A program made the translations under genes and the position numbers. 6,936 nt of DNA from NCBI GenBank assembly GCA_937942405.1, contig CALDEN010000413.1, positions 1-6,936 of the forward strand, given 5' to 3'. The notes below the pieces were generated by a model, which saw only the letters and a program-made list of their open reading frames with translations, ran no database searches and was not told the DNA's origin. Positions 1 through 5,357 of the stretch are shown here, piece by piece. The stretch comes from an uncultured Saprospiraceae bacterium. Lineage in GTDB: Bacteria; Bacteroidota; Bacteroidia; Chitinophagales; Saprospiraceae. Position 1 is the first letter of the stretch. Each line of letters starts with the position of its first letter.

Positions 1-90
1 CCACAACTGATTAAGCATAGAGTGGAAAAGAAAAACATCCAAAGAGTGGCTGAAAGCTTGTTACTCATTACCATAGACAGGATAGTTTAG
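1..90 (+). CDS. Possible C-terminal end of a plus-strand gene (partial)
   Basis: Frame 1 is open from the window edge to a TAG at 88-90 and encodes about 29 residues. The segment is a plausible protein tail: a charged stretch (HRVEKKNIQRVAES) followed by a hydrophobic end (LLLITIDRIV). It would converge on the PKD lipoprotein gene, and the large palindrome at 107-140 sits 16 bp after its stop, as expected for a shared terminator. The piece is too short to recognise a family, and a 29-codon open frame can occur by chance, so the call rests mainly on residue composition and the position of the terminator. Confidence 0.4.
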   Translation, partial: PQLIKHRVEKKNIQRVAESLLLITIDRIV

Positions 91-106
91 AAAAATAGTT
101 AAGAAA

Positions 107-140
107 ATTGCCAAGCCTTTAAATTTAAAGGCTTGGCAAT
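107..140 (-). terminator. Perfect 34-bp palindrome, rho-independent terminator
   Basis: A perfect inverted repeat with 17-nt arms (ATTGCCAAGCCTTTAAA and its complement) has an AAATTT centre, so the RNA hairpin would have a GC-containing stem of 14-15 bp and a tiny loop. Read on the minus strand it begins 14 nt after the TAA of the PKD lipoprotein gene and is followed by a T-rich run (TTTTCTTAACTATTTTTC), the classic intrinsic terminator layout. On the plus strand the following sequence is less T-rich, so it may also stop a converging plus-strand transcript, but less efficiently. Confidence 0.8.
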
Positions 141-154
141 AGTTTGGAAGTATA

Positions 155-1681
155 TTAGTTTATTACAAAGTTTCTTACATAGAAAGTACCAGGAACTGGA
201 TGTCCACTTCCACCGATACCGATGTAAACCATATCTAAATCATTTCTATCAAAAGGAGTTTCACCTGCGTTAGAAGAGAAACTAGGACTAGATAGATCAA
301 ATGTAATTGTATGCCATGTATCTTCAGTTAAACCTAGATCGTCCGCTACTGCTTCATACTGAACGATACTCGTCCACCACTGTTCAGTTTTACTAACATC
401 ACCAAATCCAATAACGATATTCTTAGTCAAAGTAGAAGAATAATCATTTGTGCTAGGAAGGTAAACATCTAAGCTAATAGTTGTCATGTTCTCAAAATTG
501 ATGTCATTCTTAGTAGGAGCAGTTTGCATTTGTAGCTCTTGAAAGTCTGCTGCTATTCTGTCAAATTGACCTACAAATGTTCCAGATCCATCAGGATTTT
601 CAACATTTTCAAATATTAGAGAACCAGAAGCGATAGGATCTAATAATACAAAATCTGTACTATCAGAGAACGTTCTAGAAAGCTCAGTAGGAGAGATGTC
701 ATCTAGATCTTCACCAAACTCTTCTGCTTCAGTTTCCACATCTGGCTCTAAACTAGGATCAGAGTAGCTCGCATATGTAATAGGCCAGTATACTCCGTCG
801 TATATAAATTCTACAAGCATGATATCATATCCTGTAAATTCTTGGAATGACACTCTTGTAGTTACTGATGATTCAGGTACAAGTGTTTCTCCAGAAGTTG
901 CCAATTTAGGAATACCGATCCATGCTCCATTTCCATTAAGTGTTAATGATGAAGTAGAAGGATCATACACAAAAGAGTGTGTTCCTGATAACCAAGCACT
1001 TACGTCGTCACCACATGCATTGACCATGTTAGCAGCAGTAGCATCTATACATGCTTCGTTAGTTACATTTTGATCACATCCAGCAACATTATTAAATACT
1101 CCAAACTCAGCCCAAAACATACCAGCATCGTTAAACTCATATGTTCCATCTAAATGGAAAGTAAATTCTTGTTCGTATGCACATGGTCTAGATCCATCAT
1201 TAGAAAGACCAGCCCACCATTGTGCAGGATTATCCGCATCAGGTCCTAAAGACATAGATACACCCTCTCTATACAATTTCCATGTTTTAGAAACCTCACC
1301 TGTAAGAGCTTTAATTGCTTCATTAGGATCAGAAACAGTAATTGTTTTAGAAGAACTTTTTGAAGCAGTTGCATCACTTGCAGTTAGGATAACTTCATAA
1401 GTACCACCAGCTGTGTACGTATGAGTAGGAGATTCATCTGTAGAGCTGTTACCGTCTCCAAAATCCCAGTCGTAAGATGTTGCGTTAGTAGAGAAATTAC
1501 TGAATGATACTACTCTCCAGTCTGTATCACTAATTTCAAATTGGAAACTAGAGATAGGTTCTGTTGTTCCTCCCGGCTCTTCTGTGTCGTCTCCACAAGA
1601 AACCGCGAAACAACCAATTGCAATGAATAGCATGAATTGCATGAAACTCGATGCAAAACTTAGTTTTTTAAATTCTTTCAT
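155..1681 (-). CDS. PKD-domain surface lipoprotein, probable glycan-binding protein
   Basis: This is a 508-residue lipoprotein. The signal peptide (basic KEFKK, then a hydrophobic core to about residue 26) ends in a lipobox AVSC with lipidated C29. The next residues, GDDTEEP, are acidic and match the Bacteroidota lipoprotein export signal, so the protein is predicted to be displayed on the outer surface. A PKD domain spans about 45-117 with the diagnostic WDFGDG at 72-77. A middle region (about 125-306) starts with a KTWKL motif and carries four cysteines (C167, C202, C211, C223) that could form disulfides, plus a WW pair at 155-156. An acidic linker (about 308-330) leads to a C-terminal beta-rich region (about 335-508) that looks like a carbohydrate-binding jelly roll, with another WW pair at 435-436. 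In Bacteroidota this architecture is typical of glycan-binding lipoproteins encoded beside SusC/SusD pairs. Neither partner is visible here, so the ligand is unknown. The start is the ATG at 1681, which opens directly onto the signal peptide and has an A-rich leader instead of a Shine-Dalgarno site. Confidence 0.85.
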   Translation of the reverse strand: MKEFKKLSFASSFMQFMLFIAIGCFAVSCGDDTEEPGGTTEPISSFQFEISDTDWRVVSFSNFSTNATSYDWDFGDGNSSTDESPTHTYTAGGTYEVILTASDATASKSSSKTITVSDPNEAIKALTGEVSKTWKLYREGVSMSLGPDADNPAQWWAGLSNDGSRPCAYEQEFTFHLDGTYEFNDAGMFWAEFGVFNNVAGCDQNVTNEACIDATAANMVNACGDDVSAWLSGTHSFVYDPSTSSLTLNGNGAWIGIPKLATSGETLVPESSVTTRVSFQEFTGYDIMLVEFIYDGVYWPITYASYSDPSLEPDVETEAEEFGEDLDDISPTELSRTFSDSTDFVLLDPIASGSLIFENVENPDGSGTFVGQFDRIAADFQELQMQTAPTKNDINFENMTTISLDVYLPSTNDYSSTLTKNIVIGFGDVSKTEQWWTSIVQYEAVADDLGLTEDTWHTITFDLSSPSFSSNAGETPFDRNDLDMVYIGIGGSGHPVPGTFYVRNFVIN

Positions 1682-1798
1682 ATTAATATTTAGTTTTTAA
1701 TAAATAGCTAAACAAAAAAAAACAATCAACCTATTACATGAGTACTTAGGTCATTATCATCAATGGTAGCTCAAATCTTCATCTCAATGTACTACAAT

Positions 1799-1810
1799 AT
1801 TGGGGGAAAT
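1799..1810. repeat. ATTGGGGGA motif, copy 1
   Basis: ATTGGGGGAAAT is the first of two near-identical G-run motifs in the gene-free region. The copies share ATTGGGGGA and end in A/T-rich triplets; their starts are 121 bp apart. A run of five Gs stands out in otherwise AT-rich intergenic DNA. The role is unknown; a regulator binding site upstream of the PKD lipoprotein is one possibility. Confidence 0.5.
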
Positions 1811-1865
1811 ACGAGACTAAATACTACATCAATCTTACATCACTTGATTTTTTTACCGCAACGGA

Positions 1866-1900
1866 CAAATATGTTGTAGCCAAGCAAAATGCAGCACAAT
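1866..1900 (-). promoter_or_regulatory. Weak Bacteroidota-type promoter candidate for the PKD lipoprotein
   Basis: On the minus strand, CATATTTG (1873 down to 1866) matches the TAnnTTTG -7 consensus at all but its first base. An ATTG lies 23 nt upstream, slightly beyond the usual 19-21 nt spacing to the -33 TTTG element. If used, it gives a leader of about 180 nt before the start codon at 1681. Another possible box (TAGGTTG, nearer 1730) lacks a well-spaced partner. Confidence 0.25.
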
Positions 1901-1919
1901 CCTTTGTTATTGTTGGATT

Positions 1920-1931
1920 ATTGGGGGATTT
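1920..1931. repeat. ATTGGGGGA motif, copy 2
   Basis: ATTGGGGGATTT is the second copy of the motif. In the direction of the PKD gene (minus strand) it lies just upstream of the weak promoter candidate at 1866-1900, where an activator site could sit, while copy 1 would fall in the transcribed leader. This placement is inference only. Confidence 0.5.
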
Positions 1932-2022
1932 ATTTTTCTTTTCAAACTACATCTTAACCGCTACACACTCTACGTCACAAAGCTCAGGAGTTTGAGCTCG
2001 CTATTAATTTAGTTTTTGCATT

Positions 2023-2043
2023 AACTACACCTTTAGTGTAGTT
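2023..2043 (-). terminator. Hairpin just after the CoA-binding gene
   Basis: AACTACAC and GTGTAGTT form an 8-bp perfect stem with a 5-nt loop. On the minus strand it begins 7 nt after the TAA of the CoA-binding protein gene, the right place for a transcript end. No clean T-run follows it (AATGCAAAAAC), so it is a weak intrinsic terminator or a 3'-end stabilising hairpin. A second small hairpin (AGCTCA and TGAGCT, 1981-1998) follows farther downstream. Confidence 0.4.
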
Positions 2044-2050
2044 GTCATTC

Positions 2051-2413
2051 TTAATACTGACCCGTACTCAACATCACCAATGTACAAGCGTTCATGGTTT
2101 CGATACCGGCTTTTGATGCTTTTATGGAAAAGGCTGGATTTTCAGCACCAGGATTAAAAATGATTCTTTTTGGCTTTAAGCCCAAAACGTACTCCTCGTA
2201 TTCTTCTTGATTTTTGTCATTGAGATAGATGGTTACGGTATCGATAAATTTATAAGGAAATTTTTCTTTCTGAATATCTACATCCAAGACAGGCCCTTCT
2301 CTAAGGCCTAAAGCGATGACTTCATGCTCTTTTTCTCGCAAGGCATGTATGGCTTTGTTGGAATAACGTTGTTCTTTTAAAGATGCCCCTAGTACTAAAG
2401 TCCTCTTTGACAT
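2051..2413 (-). CDS. CoA-binding domain protein (YccU-like)
   Basis: This 120-residue cytoplasmic protein is of the small CoA-binding (CoA_binding_2) family, a stand-alone Rossmann fold related to the CoA-binding domain of succinyl-CoA synthetase. The N-terminus carries the nucleotide-binding loop TLVLGAS (residues 5-11) followed by a conserved RYSNKA helix start (16-21). The C-terminal half has the family signature NPGAENP near residues 87-93 and ends with ACTLVMLSTGQY, where the cysteine is conserved in the family. The length is normal and complete. The family binds CoA, but its physiological role is not well established and no enzyme activity can be assigned. The gene is divergent from the M49 peptidase gene across 55 bp and appears to be transcribed alone. 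Its start is fixed by the conserved loop right after MSKR. Confidence 0.88.
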   Translation of the reverse strand: MSKRTLVLGASLKEQRYSNKAIHALREKEHEVIALGLREGPVLDVDIQKEKFPYKFIDTVTIYLNDKNQEEYEEYVLGLKPKRIIFNPGAENPAFSIKASKAGIETMNACTLVMLSTGQY

Positions 2414-2468
2414 GGGTATATTTTGTTTGAAAGTTATACTTTTAGCAAATACAAAAACGATCTGATCA
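2414..2468. promoter_or_regulatory. Divergent promoter region between the CoA-binding and M49 genes
   Basis: These 55 bp must hold, or overlap, promoters for both flanking genes. Rightward, TACTTTTA (2437-2444) matches TAnnTTTG except at the last base, and TTTG runs occur at 2422-2429. Leftward, TAACTTTC on the minus strand over the same AT-rich core is a similar one-mismatch box. No pair has ideal -33/-7 spacing, so exact promoters are not assigned. The two boxes overlap, so the two transcripts could compete for polymerase. Confidence 0.4.
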
Positions 2469-4121
2469 ATGAAAAATCTTTACGTTCTACTGGTATTAAG
2501 CTTGATTTTGGTTTTATCATGTAATCAAGGTAATGATACCTTATCCACTGATAATATGACAAGTGTAGCGGATAATGCCCTCGATAAATTGGTGGAAAAA
2601 TACACAAACTTTGAATTGACTACGGATATTTCTAAACTTTCGGCCAACGAGAAAAAGATGATTCCTATTCTTATCGAGATAGCAGATCTCATGGATGAGG
2701 TGTTCTGGATGGAGGCATATGGGGACAAAAAAGCTTTTTTGGATGGCTTAAAAGATGGAAATGAACGAACATTCGGTATGATCAATTATGGCCCATGGGA
2801 TCGACTAGGAAATAATAAGCCATGGCTGGACGGAGTAGGCGAGAAGCCGGCTGGGGCCAATTATTACCCTGCAGATATGACCAAAGAGGAGTTTGAGGCA
2901 GCAGAACTAGAGGGCAAAGATGATTTATACACCTTGATCAGAAGAGATGCGGATGGTAAACTGATCACAGTCCCATATCATCAAGCATTTAAAAAACAAC
3001 ATACTCGGGCTGCGGAGCTATTGAAGGAAGCGGCTGCATTGGCGGAGGATGAGGGCCTTAAAAAATATCTCACCTTACGTGCTGAGGCATTGCTTACCGA
3101 TGACTATCAGCCGAGTGATATGGCATGGCTGGATATGAAGAGTAATCACATCGATTTCGTGGTAGGCCCGATAGAGACCTATGAAGATCAGCTGTTTGGA
3201 TACAAAGCGACACACGAGGCGTATGTACTGGTAAAGGATATGGAATGGAGTAAGCGACTAGAAAAGTATGCAGCTTTCTTACCAGATTTACAGAAAGGAC
3301 TTCCGGTGCCAGATAAATACAAGCAAGAAACTCCAGGTAGCGATACCGAGCTCAATGCGTATGATGTCATCTATTATGCCGGGGATTGTAACTCGGGTAG
3401 TAAGACCATCGCCATAAATCTACCCAATGACGAGGAAGTCCAACTGGCCAAAGGAACGAGACGCTTACAGCTCAAAAATGCCATGCAAGCCAAATTCGAT
3501 AAAATACTCATACCGATAGCAGACGAGCTCATCGATCCATCTCAACGTAAGCACATCACCTTCGATGCCTTCTTTTCCAATACGATGTTCCACGAGGTCG
3601 CTCATGGATTAGGGATCAAAAATACAATCAACGGAAAAGGACCTGTCCGTAGAGCATTGAGAGAACATGCTTCTGCTCTGGAAGAGGGGAAGGCAGATAT
3701 GCTGGGACTCTACATGATTAAGCAATTGCATGAGAGTGGGGAGATCAGTGGTGACCTGAATGATTATTACGTGACCTTCATGGCGGGGATTTTCAGATCT
3801 GTACGATTCGGGGCATCATCGGCTCATGGAAAAGCAAACATGATCAGATTTAACTTTTTTGATGAGATGGGGGCTTTCGCCAAAGATCAAAAAACAGGAA
3901 AGTACACGGTAAACTTCGATAAGTTTGAAGAAGCGATGAATGCTCTATCAGAGAAAATACTGACGCTACAAGGGGATGGTGATTATAAAGGAGTAGGGCA
4001 GCTAGTATATACAAAAGGAAAGATCGGAGAGGCTTTACAAGCAGATCTAGACATGCTGGCAGCAAAAGGAATACCGGTGGATGTGGTGTTTGAGCAAGGA
4101 GTTGAGGTATTGGGGATATAG
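2469..4121 (+). CDS. M49-family (dipeptidyl peptidase III-like) zinc metallopeptidase, lipoprotein
   Basis: This is a 550-residue protein. A hydrophobic signal peptide ends in LVLSC, with predicted lipidation at C18. The residues after it (NQGND) are not strongly acidic, so it is probably kept in the periplasm and not exported to the surface. The zinc site is HEVAH (H375, E376, H379), with the third ligand in EEGKAD (405-410, probably E406), equivalent to the EECRAE motif of dipeptidyl peptidase III. The classical enzyme has a six-residue HEXXXH; this one has the five-residue HEXXH known from bacterial M49 members such as the Caldithrix abyssi enzyme, and its length is close to that shorter form. 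Other family stretches are INYGPWDRLGNNKPW and KPAGANYYP in the N-terminal half and AGDCNSGSKTIAINLPND at 304-321. Known family members remove dipeptides from the N-terminus of short peptides; the substrate here is not known. It is the first gene of an operon with the lipoprotein 21 bp downstream. Confidence 0.88.
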   Translation: MKNLYVLLVLSLILVLSCNQGNDTLSTDNMTSVADNALDKLVEKYTNFELTTDISKLSANEKKMIPILIEIADLMDEVFWMEAYGDKKAFLDGLKDGNERTFGMINYGPWDRLGNNKPWLDGVGEKPAGANYYPADMTKEEFEAAELEGKDDLYTLIRRDADGKLITVPYHQAFKKQHTRAAELLKEAAALAEDEGLKKYLTLRAEALLTDDYQPSDMAWLDMKSNHIDFVVGPIETYEDQLFGYKATHEAYVLVKDMEWSKRLEKYAAFLPDLQKGLPVPDKYKQETPGSDTELNAYDVIYYAGDCNSGSKTIAINLPNDEEVQLAKGTRRLQLKNAMQAKFDKILIPIADELIDPSQRKHITFDAFFSNTMFHEVAHGLGIKNTINGKGPVRRALREHASALEEGKADMLGLYMIKQLHESGEISGDLNDYYVTFMAGIFRSVRFGASSAHGKANMIRFNFFDEMGAFAKDQKTGKYTVNFDKFEEAMNALSEKILTLQGDGDYKGVGQLVYTKGKIGEALQADLDMLAAKGIPVDVVFEQGVEVLGI

Positions 4122-4142
4122 GAGCATTAAGAATTTATACGT

Positions 4143-4805
4143 ATGAAAGGAACAAATTCGATACTACTAATAATCTCGGTGTTACTGCTATGTATAGGCT
4201 GTAATATGAGTAACACTAATAGATATTTAGGGTCAGATTTGCCACCATCAGAGCCTGGAAAATGTTATGCCAAATGTTTACTCCCTGCAATATCAGGGAT
4301 GGATACGATCGCGTATCTCCCGATATATACAGGAGATCATCCAGAAACGGTAGAGATGGCTGAGTATGTGGTTCGAGAAGCGGGCAAGACCTCCAAGTGG
4401 GAAAAAGTAAAAAGGGATGGCTGTCATTCTGCCAAAAAAGACGATTGCCTAGTCTGGTGCTTAAAGGAAGTCAATATATCTAAAATAGCAGTCAATTATG
4501 TTTTAGATACACTGGCTACAAAGGAGTATGAATTGCAAGCAGTAGTCCAGCCCATACTCAATGAAGAGGGCAAGACCGCATGGAAAACCGTATTGTGTGA
4601 GAAGGATATAAAGCCAGATACGTATCTACGCATTGCAAAAGAATTGAATAATAGAGGATATATAAGTAATACGCAATACCTGAAATACAATGGGGATTTG
4701 AGTAAAGAATTAAAAGCCGCACTTATAAATTTCCAGAAGGACAATTATTTGCCCATAGGCCAATTAGATATAGAAACCCTACGAGCATTGGGGTATATGG
4801 ATTAA
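4143..4805 (+). CDS. Cysteine-rich lipoprotein with C-terminal peptidoglycan-binding-like domain
   Basis: This is a 220-residue protein with a signal peptide and lipobox CIGC (lipidated C20) followed by non-acidic NMSNT, so it is probably anchored in the outer membrane facing the periplasm. The mature part has six further cysteines (C41, C45, C94, C102, C106, C152), including PGKCYAKC at 38-45 and DDCLVWC at 100-106, suggesting disulfides or metal binding. Residues about 160-220 resemble the PG_binding_1 fold: a helix LRIAKELNNRGY, then LSKELKAALINFQKDNYL, then LDIETLRALGY, the usual three-helix pattern that binds peptidoglycan. The middle region is not recognised. It follows the M49 peptidase gene after 21 bp on the same strand, so the two are probably co-transcribed. 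It has no catalytic motif that I can see; a structural or accessory role at the cell wall is the likeliest guess. Confidence 0.7.
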   Translation: MKGTNSILLIISVLLLCIGCNMSNTNRYLGSDLPPSEPGKCYAKCLLPAISGMDTIAYLPIYTGDHPETVEMAEYVVREAGKTSKWEKVKRDGCHSAKKDDCLVWCLKEVNISKIAVNYVLDTLATKEYELQAVVQPILNEEGKTAWKTVLCEKDIKPDTYLRIAKELNNRGYISNTQYLKYNGDLSKELKAALINFQKDNYLPIGQLDIETLRALGYMD

Positions 4806-4812
4806 TTACCCC
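4790..4812. other. Hairpin across two abutting stop codons
   Basis: GGGGTA and TACCCC form a 6-bp stem with an 11-nt loop. The loop contains the plus-strand TAA (4803-4805) and the first base of the minus-strand gene's stop (4806-4808), and the right arm overlaps the rest of that stop. The two convergent genes have no spacer, so this is the only structured element at their junction. No T-run follows on either strand, so intrinsic termination would be weak. Confidence 0.3.
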
Positions 4813-5222
4813 TCGATCTCCGTAATCTTATCTAGCCATACTTTAGGAATTGCCGCTTTACTCTTTTTAGCCACATCATAAGCCATAACAGTACTATGTA
4901 CAAGGGCTACGAGCTTTTGACTCTTATCAGACCACATCTTAGTTTCAAAGATGAGGCGATCCTCTAAAACTTCGCTTACACGGATGCCCACAGTCACCGT
5001 ATCTGGAAAAGTAACAGGATAGATATACTTAATGTCTTGTCTAGCGAGTATAGGACCTACATTGTCGACACTTAGATTATTGATCGATTCCATGAAGTAT
5101 GCGATACGAGCATCCTCGTTCCATCCGATGTATACGGCATTATTTACATGATCTAGAGCATCCATGTCACCCCATCTTACAGGGATATCTAGCCTAACCT
5201 TATATTTTTCTATTCCTTGCAT
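4806..5222 (-). CDS. Hotdog-fold acyl-CoA thioesterase (4HBT family)
   Basis: This is a 138-residue cytoplasmic thioesterase, the usual length for the family. The signature RWGDMDALDHVNNAVY lies at residues 16-31 counted from the chosen start; D21 aligns with the catalytic aspartate (D17) of 4-hydroxybenzoyl-CoA thioesterase. The usual GHVNN is DHVNN here, a mild deviation. Later strands (IKYIYPVTFPDTVTVGIRV and LIFETKMW) fit the hotdog sheet. The family hydrolyses acyl-CoA thioesters; the acyl chain preferred here cannot be told. The frame is open to an ATG at 5246, but I chose the ATG at 5222: family members start close to this point, the extra residues (MYFHYICI) look unrelated, and a consensus promoter box lies between the two ATGs. 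The gene is convergent with the lipoprotein gene, with no bases between the stops. Confidence 0.85.
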   Translation of the reverse strand: MQGIEKYKVRLDIPVRWGDMDALDHVNNAVYIGWNEDARIAYFMESINNLSVDNVGPILARQDIKYIYPVTFPDTVTVGIRVSEVLEDRLIFETKMWSDKSQKLVALVHSTVMAYDVAKKSKAAIPKVWLDKITEIEG

Positions 5223-5226
5223 AATA

Positions 5227-5234
5227 CAAATATA
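5227..5234 (-). promoter_or_regulatory. TAnnTTTG promoter box of the thioesterase
   Basis: On the minus strand TATATTTG is an exact match to the Bacteroidota -7 consensus TAnnTTTG. It ends 4 nt before the chosen ATG at 5222, so transcription would begin at or within a few bases of the start codon, giving a leaderless or nearly leaderless mRNA. No clear TTG is found at the -33 position, which lowers confidence. Confidence 0.45.
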
Positions 5235-5279
5235 ATGGAAGTACACATTTCATTTTTCTTTAATATTTGATACTTTCGT

Positions 5280-5287
5280 TAAATTTG
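5280..5287 (+). promoter_or_regulatory. TAnnTTTG promoter box of the exbB-exbD-exbD operon
   Basis: TAAATTTG is an exact match to the Bacteroidota -7 consensus in the spacer between the thioesterase and exbB, reading toward exbB. It would give a leader of about 65 nt. A TTTA near 5259-5262 is at roughly the right distance to be a degenerate -33 element, while the TTTG at 5266-5269 is too close. Confidence 0.4.
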
Positions 5288-5357
5288 TTCAAAATAGATA
5301 CTCAGATAAAAACTGATATCGTTTATAACTCACTTTAGAAGTTCAAAATAAAACTCG

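Larger units (their letters stand above)
1682..2050. other. 369-bp gene-free region upstream of the PKD lipoprotein
   Basis: No convincing gene lies here on either strand. The region separates two minus-strand genes, so it should hold the 3' end of the CoA-binding protein transcript and the promoter and leader of the PKD lipoprotein. It contains two ATTGGGGGA copies (1799 and 1920), two small hairpins near 1981-1998 and 2023-2043, a weak promoter candidate near 1866-1900, and an AT-rich element (TATTAATTTAGTTTTT, 2002-2017). That element nearly repeats the leader next to the PKD start codon (TATTAATATTTAGTTTTT, 1681-1698), with a 2-nt indel. Confidence 0.7.

Noticed and set aside
819..1073. 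84-codon open frame on the plus strand
   Set aside because: It lies wholly antisense inside the PKD lipoprotein gene, has no recognisable domain, and its composition mirrors the opposite gene's codons.
1787..1879. 30-residue open frame on the plus strand in the gene-free region
   Set aside because: It starts MYYNIGGNTRL and has no recognisable motif or start signal; its length is within chance expectation, and it overlaps the first ATTGGGGGA motif.
1799..1931. The ATTGGGGGA pair as a CRISPR-like or insertion-sequence remnant
   Set aside because: There are only two copies of 9-12 bp, separated by 121 bp with no regular spacers, terminal inverted repeats or transposase nearby.
2407..2440. E. 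coli-like sigma-70 promoter (TTGACA and TATACT) before the M49 gene
   Set aside because: The spacing is 22 nt, well over the usual 17, and Bacteroidota use a different -33/-7 consensus.
2525..2785. 86-codon open frame on the minus strand
   Set aside because: It is antisense within the M49 peptidase gene, which has clear family motifs; no domain or promoter supports it.
3850..4065. 71-codon open frame on the minus strand
   Set aside because: It is antisense within the end of the M49 gene; the Leu-rich sequence is a by-product of the opposite strand and not a credible membrane protein.
4496..4744. 82-codon open frame on the minus strand
   Set aside because: It is antisense within the peptidoglycan-binding lipoprotein gene and shows no family features.
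5223..5246. Upstream in-frame ATG of the thioesterase as the true start
   Set aside because: The extra MYFHYICI does not resemble the start of family members, and a consensus -7 box lies inside it.
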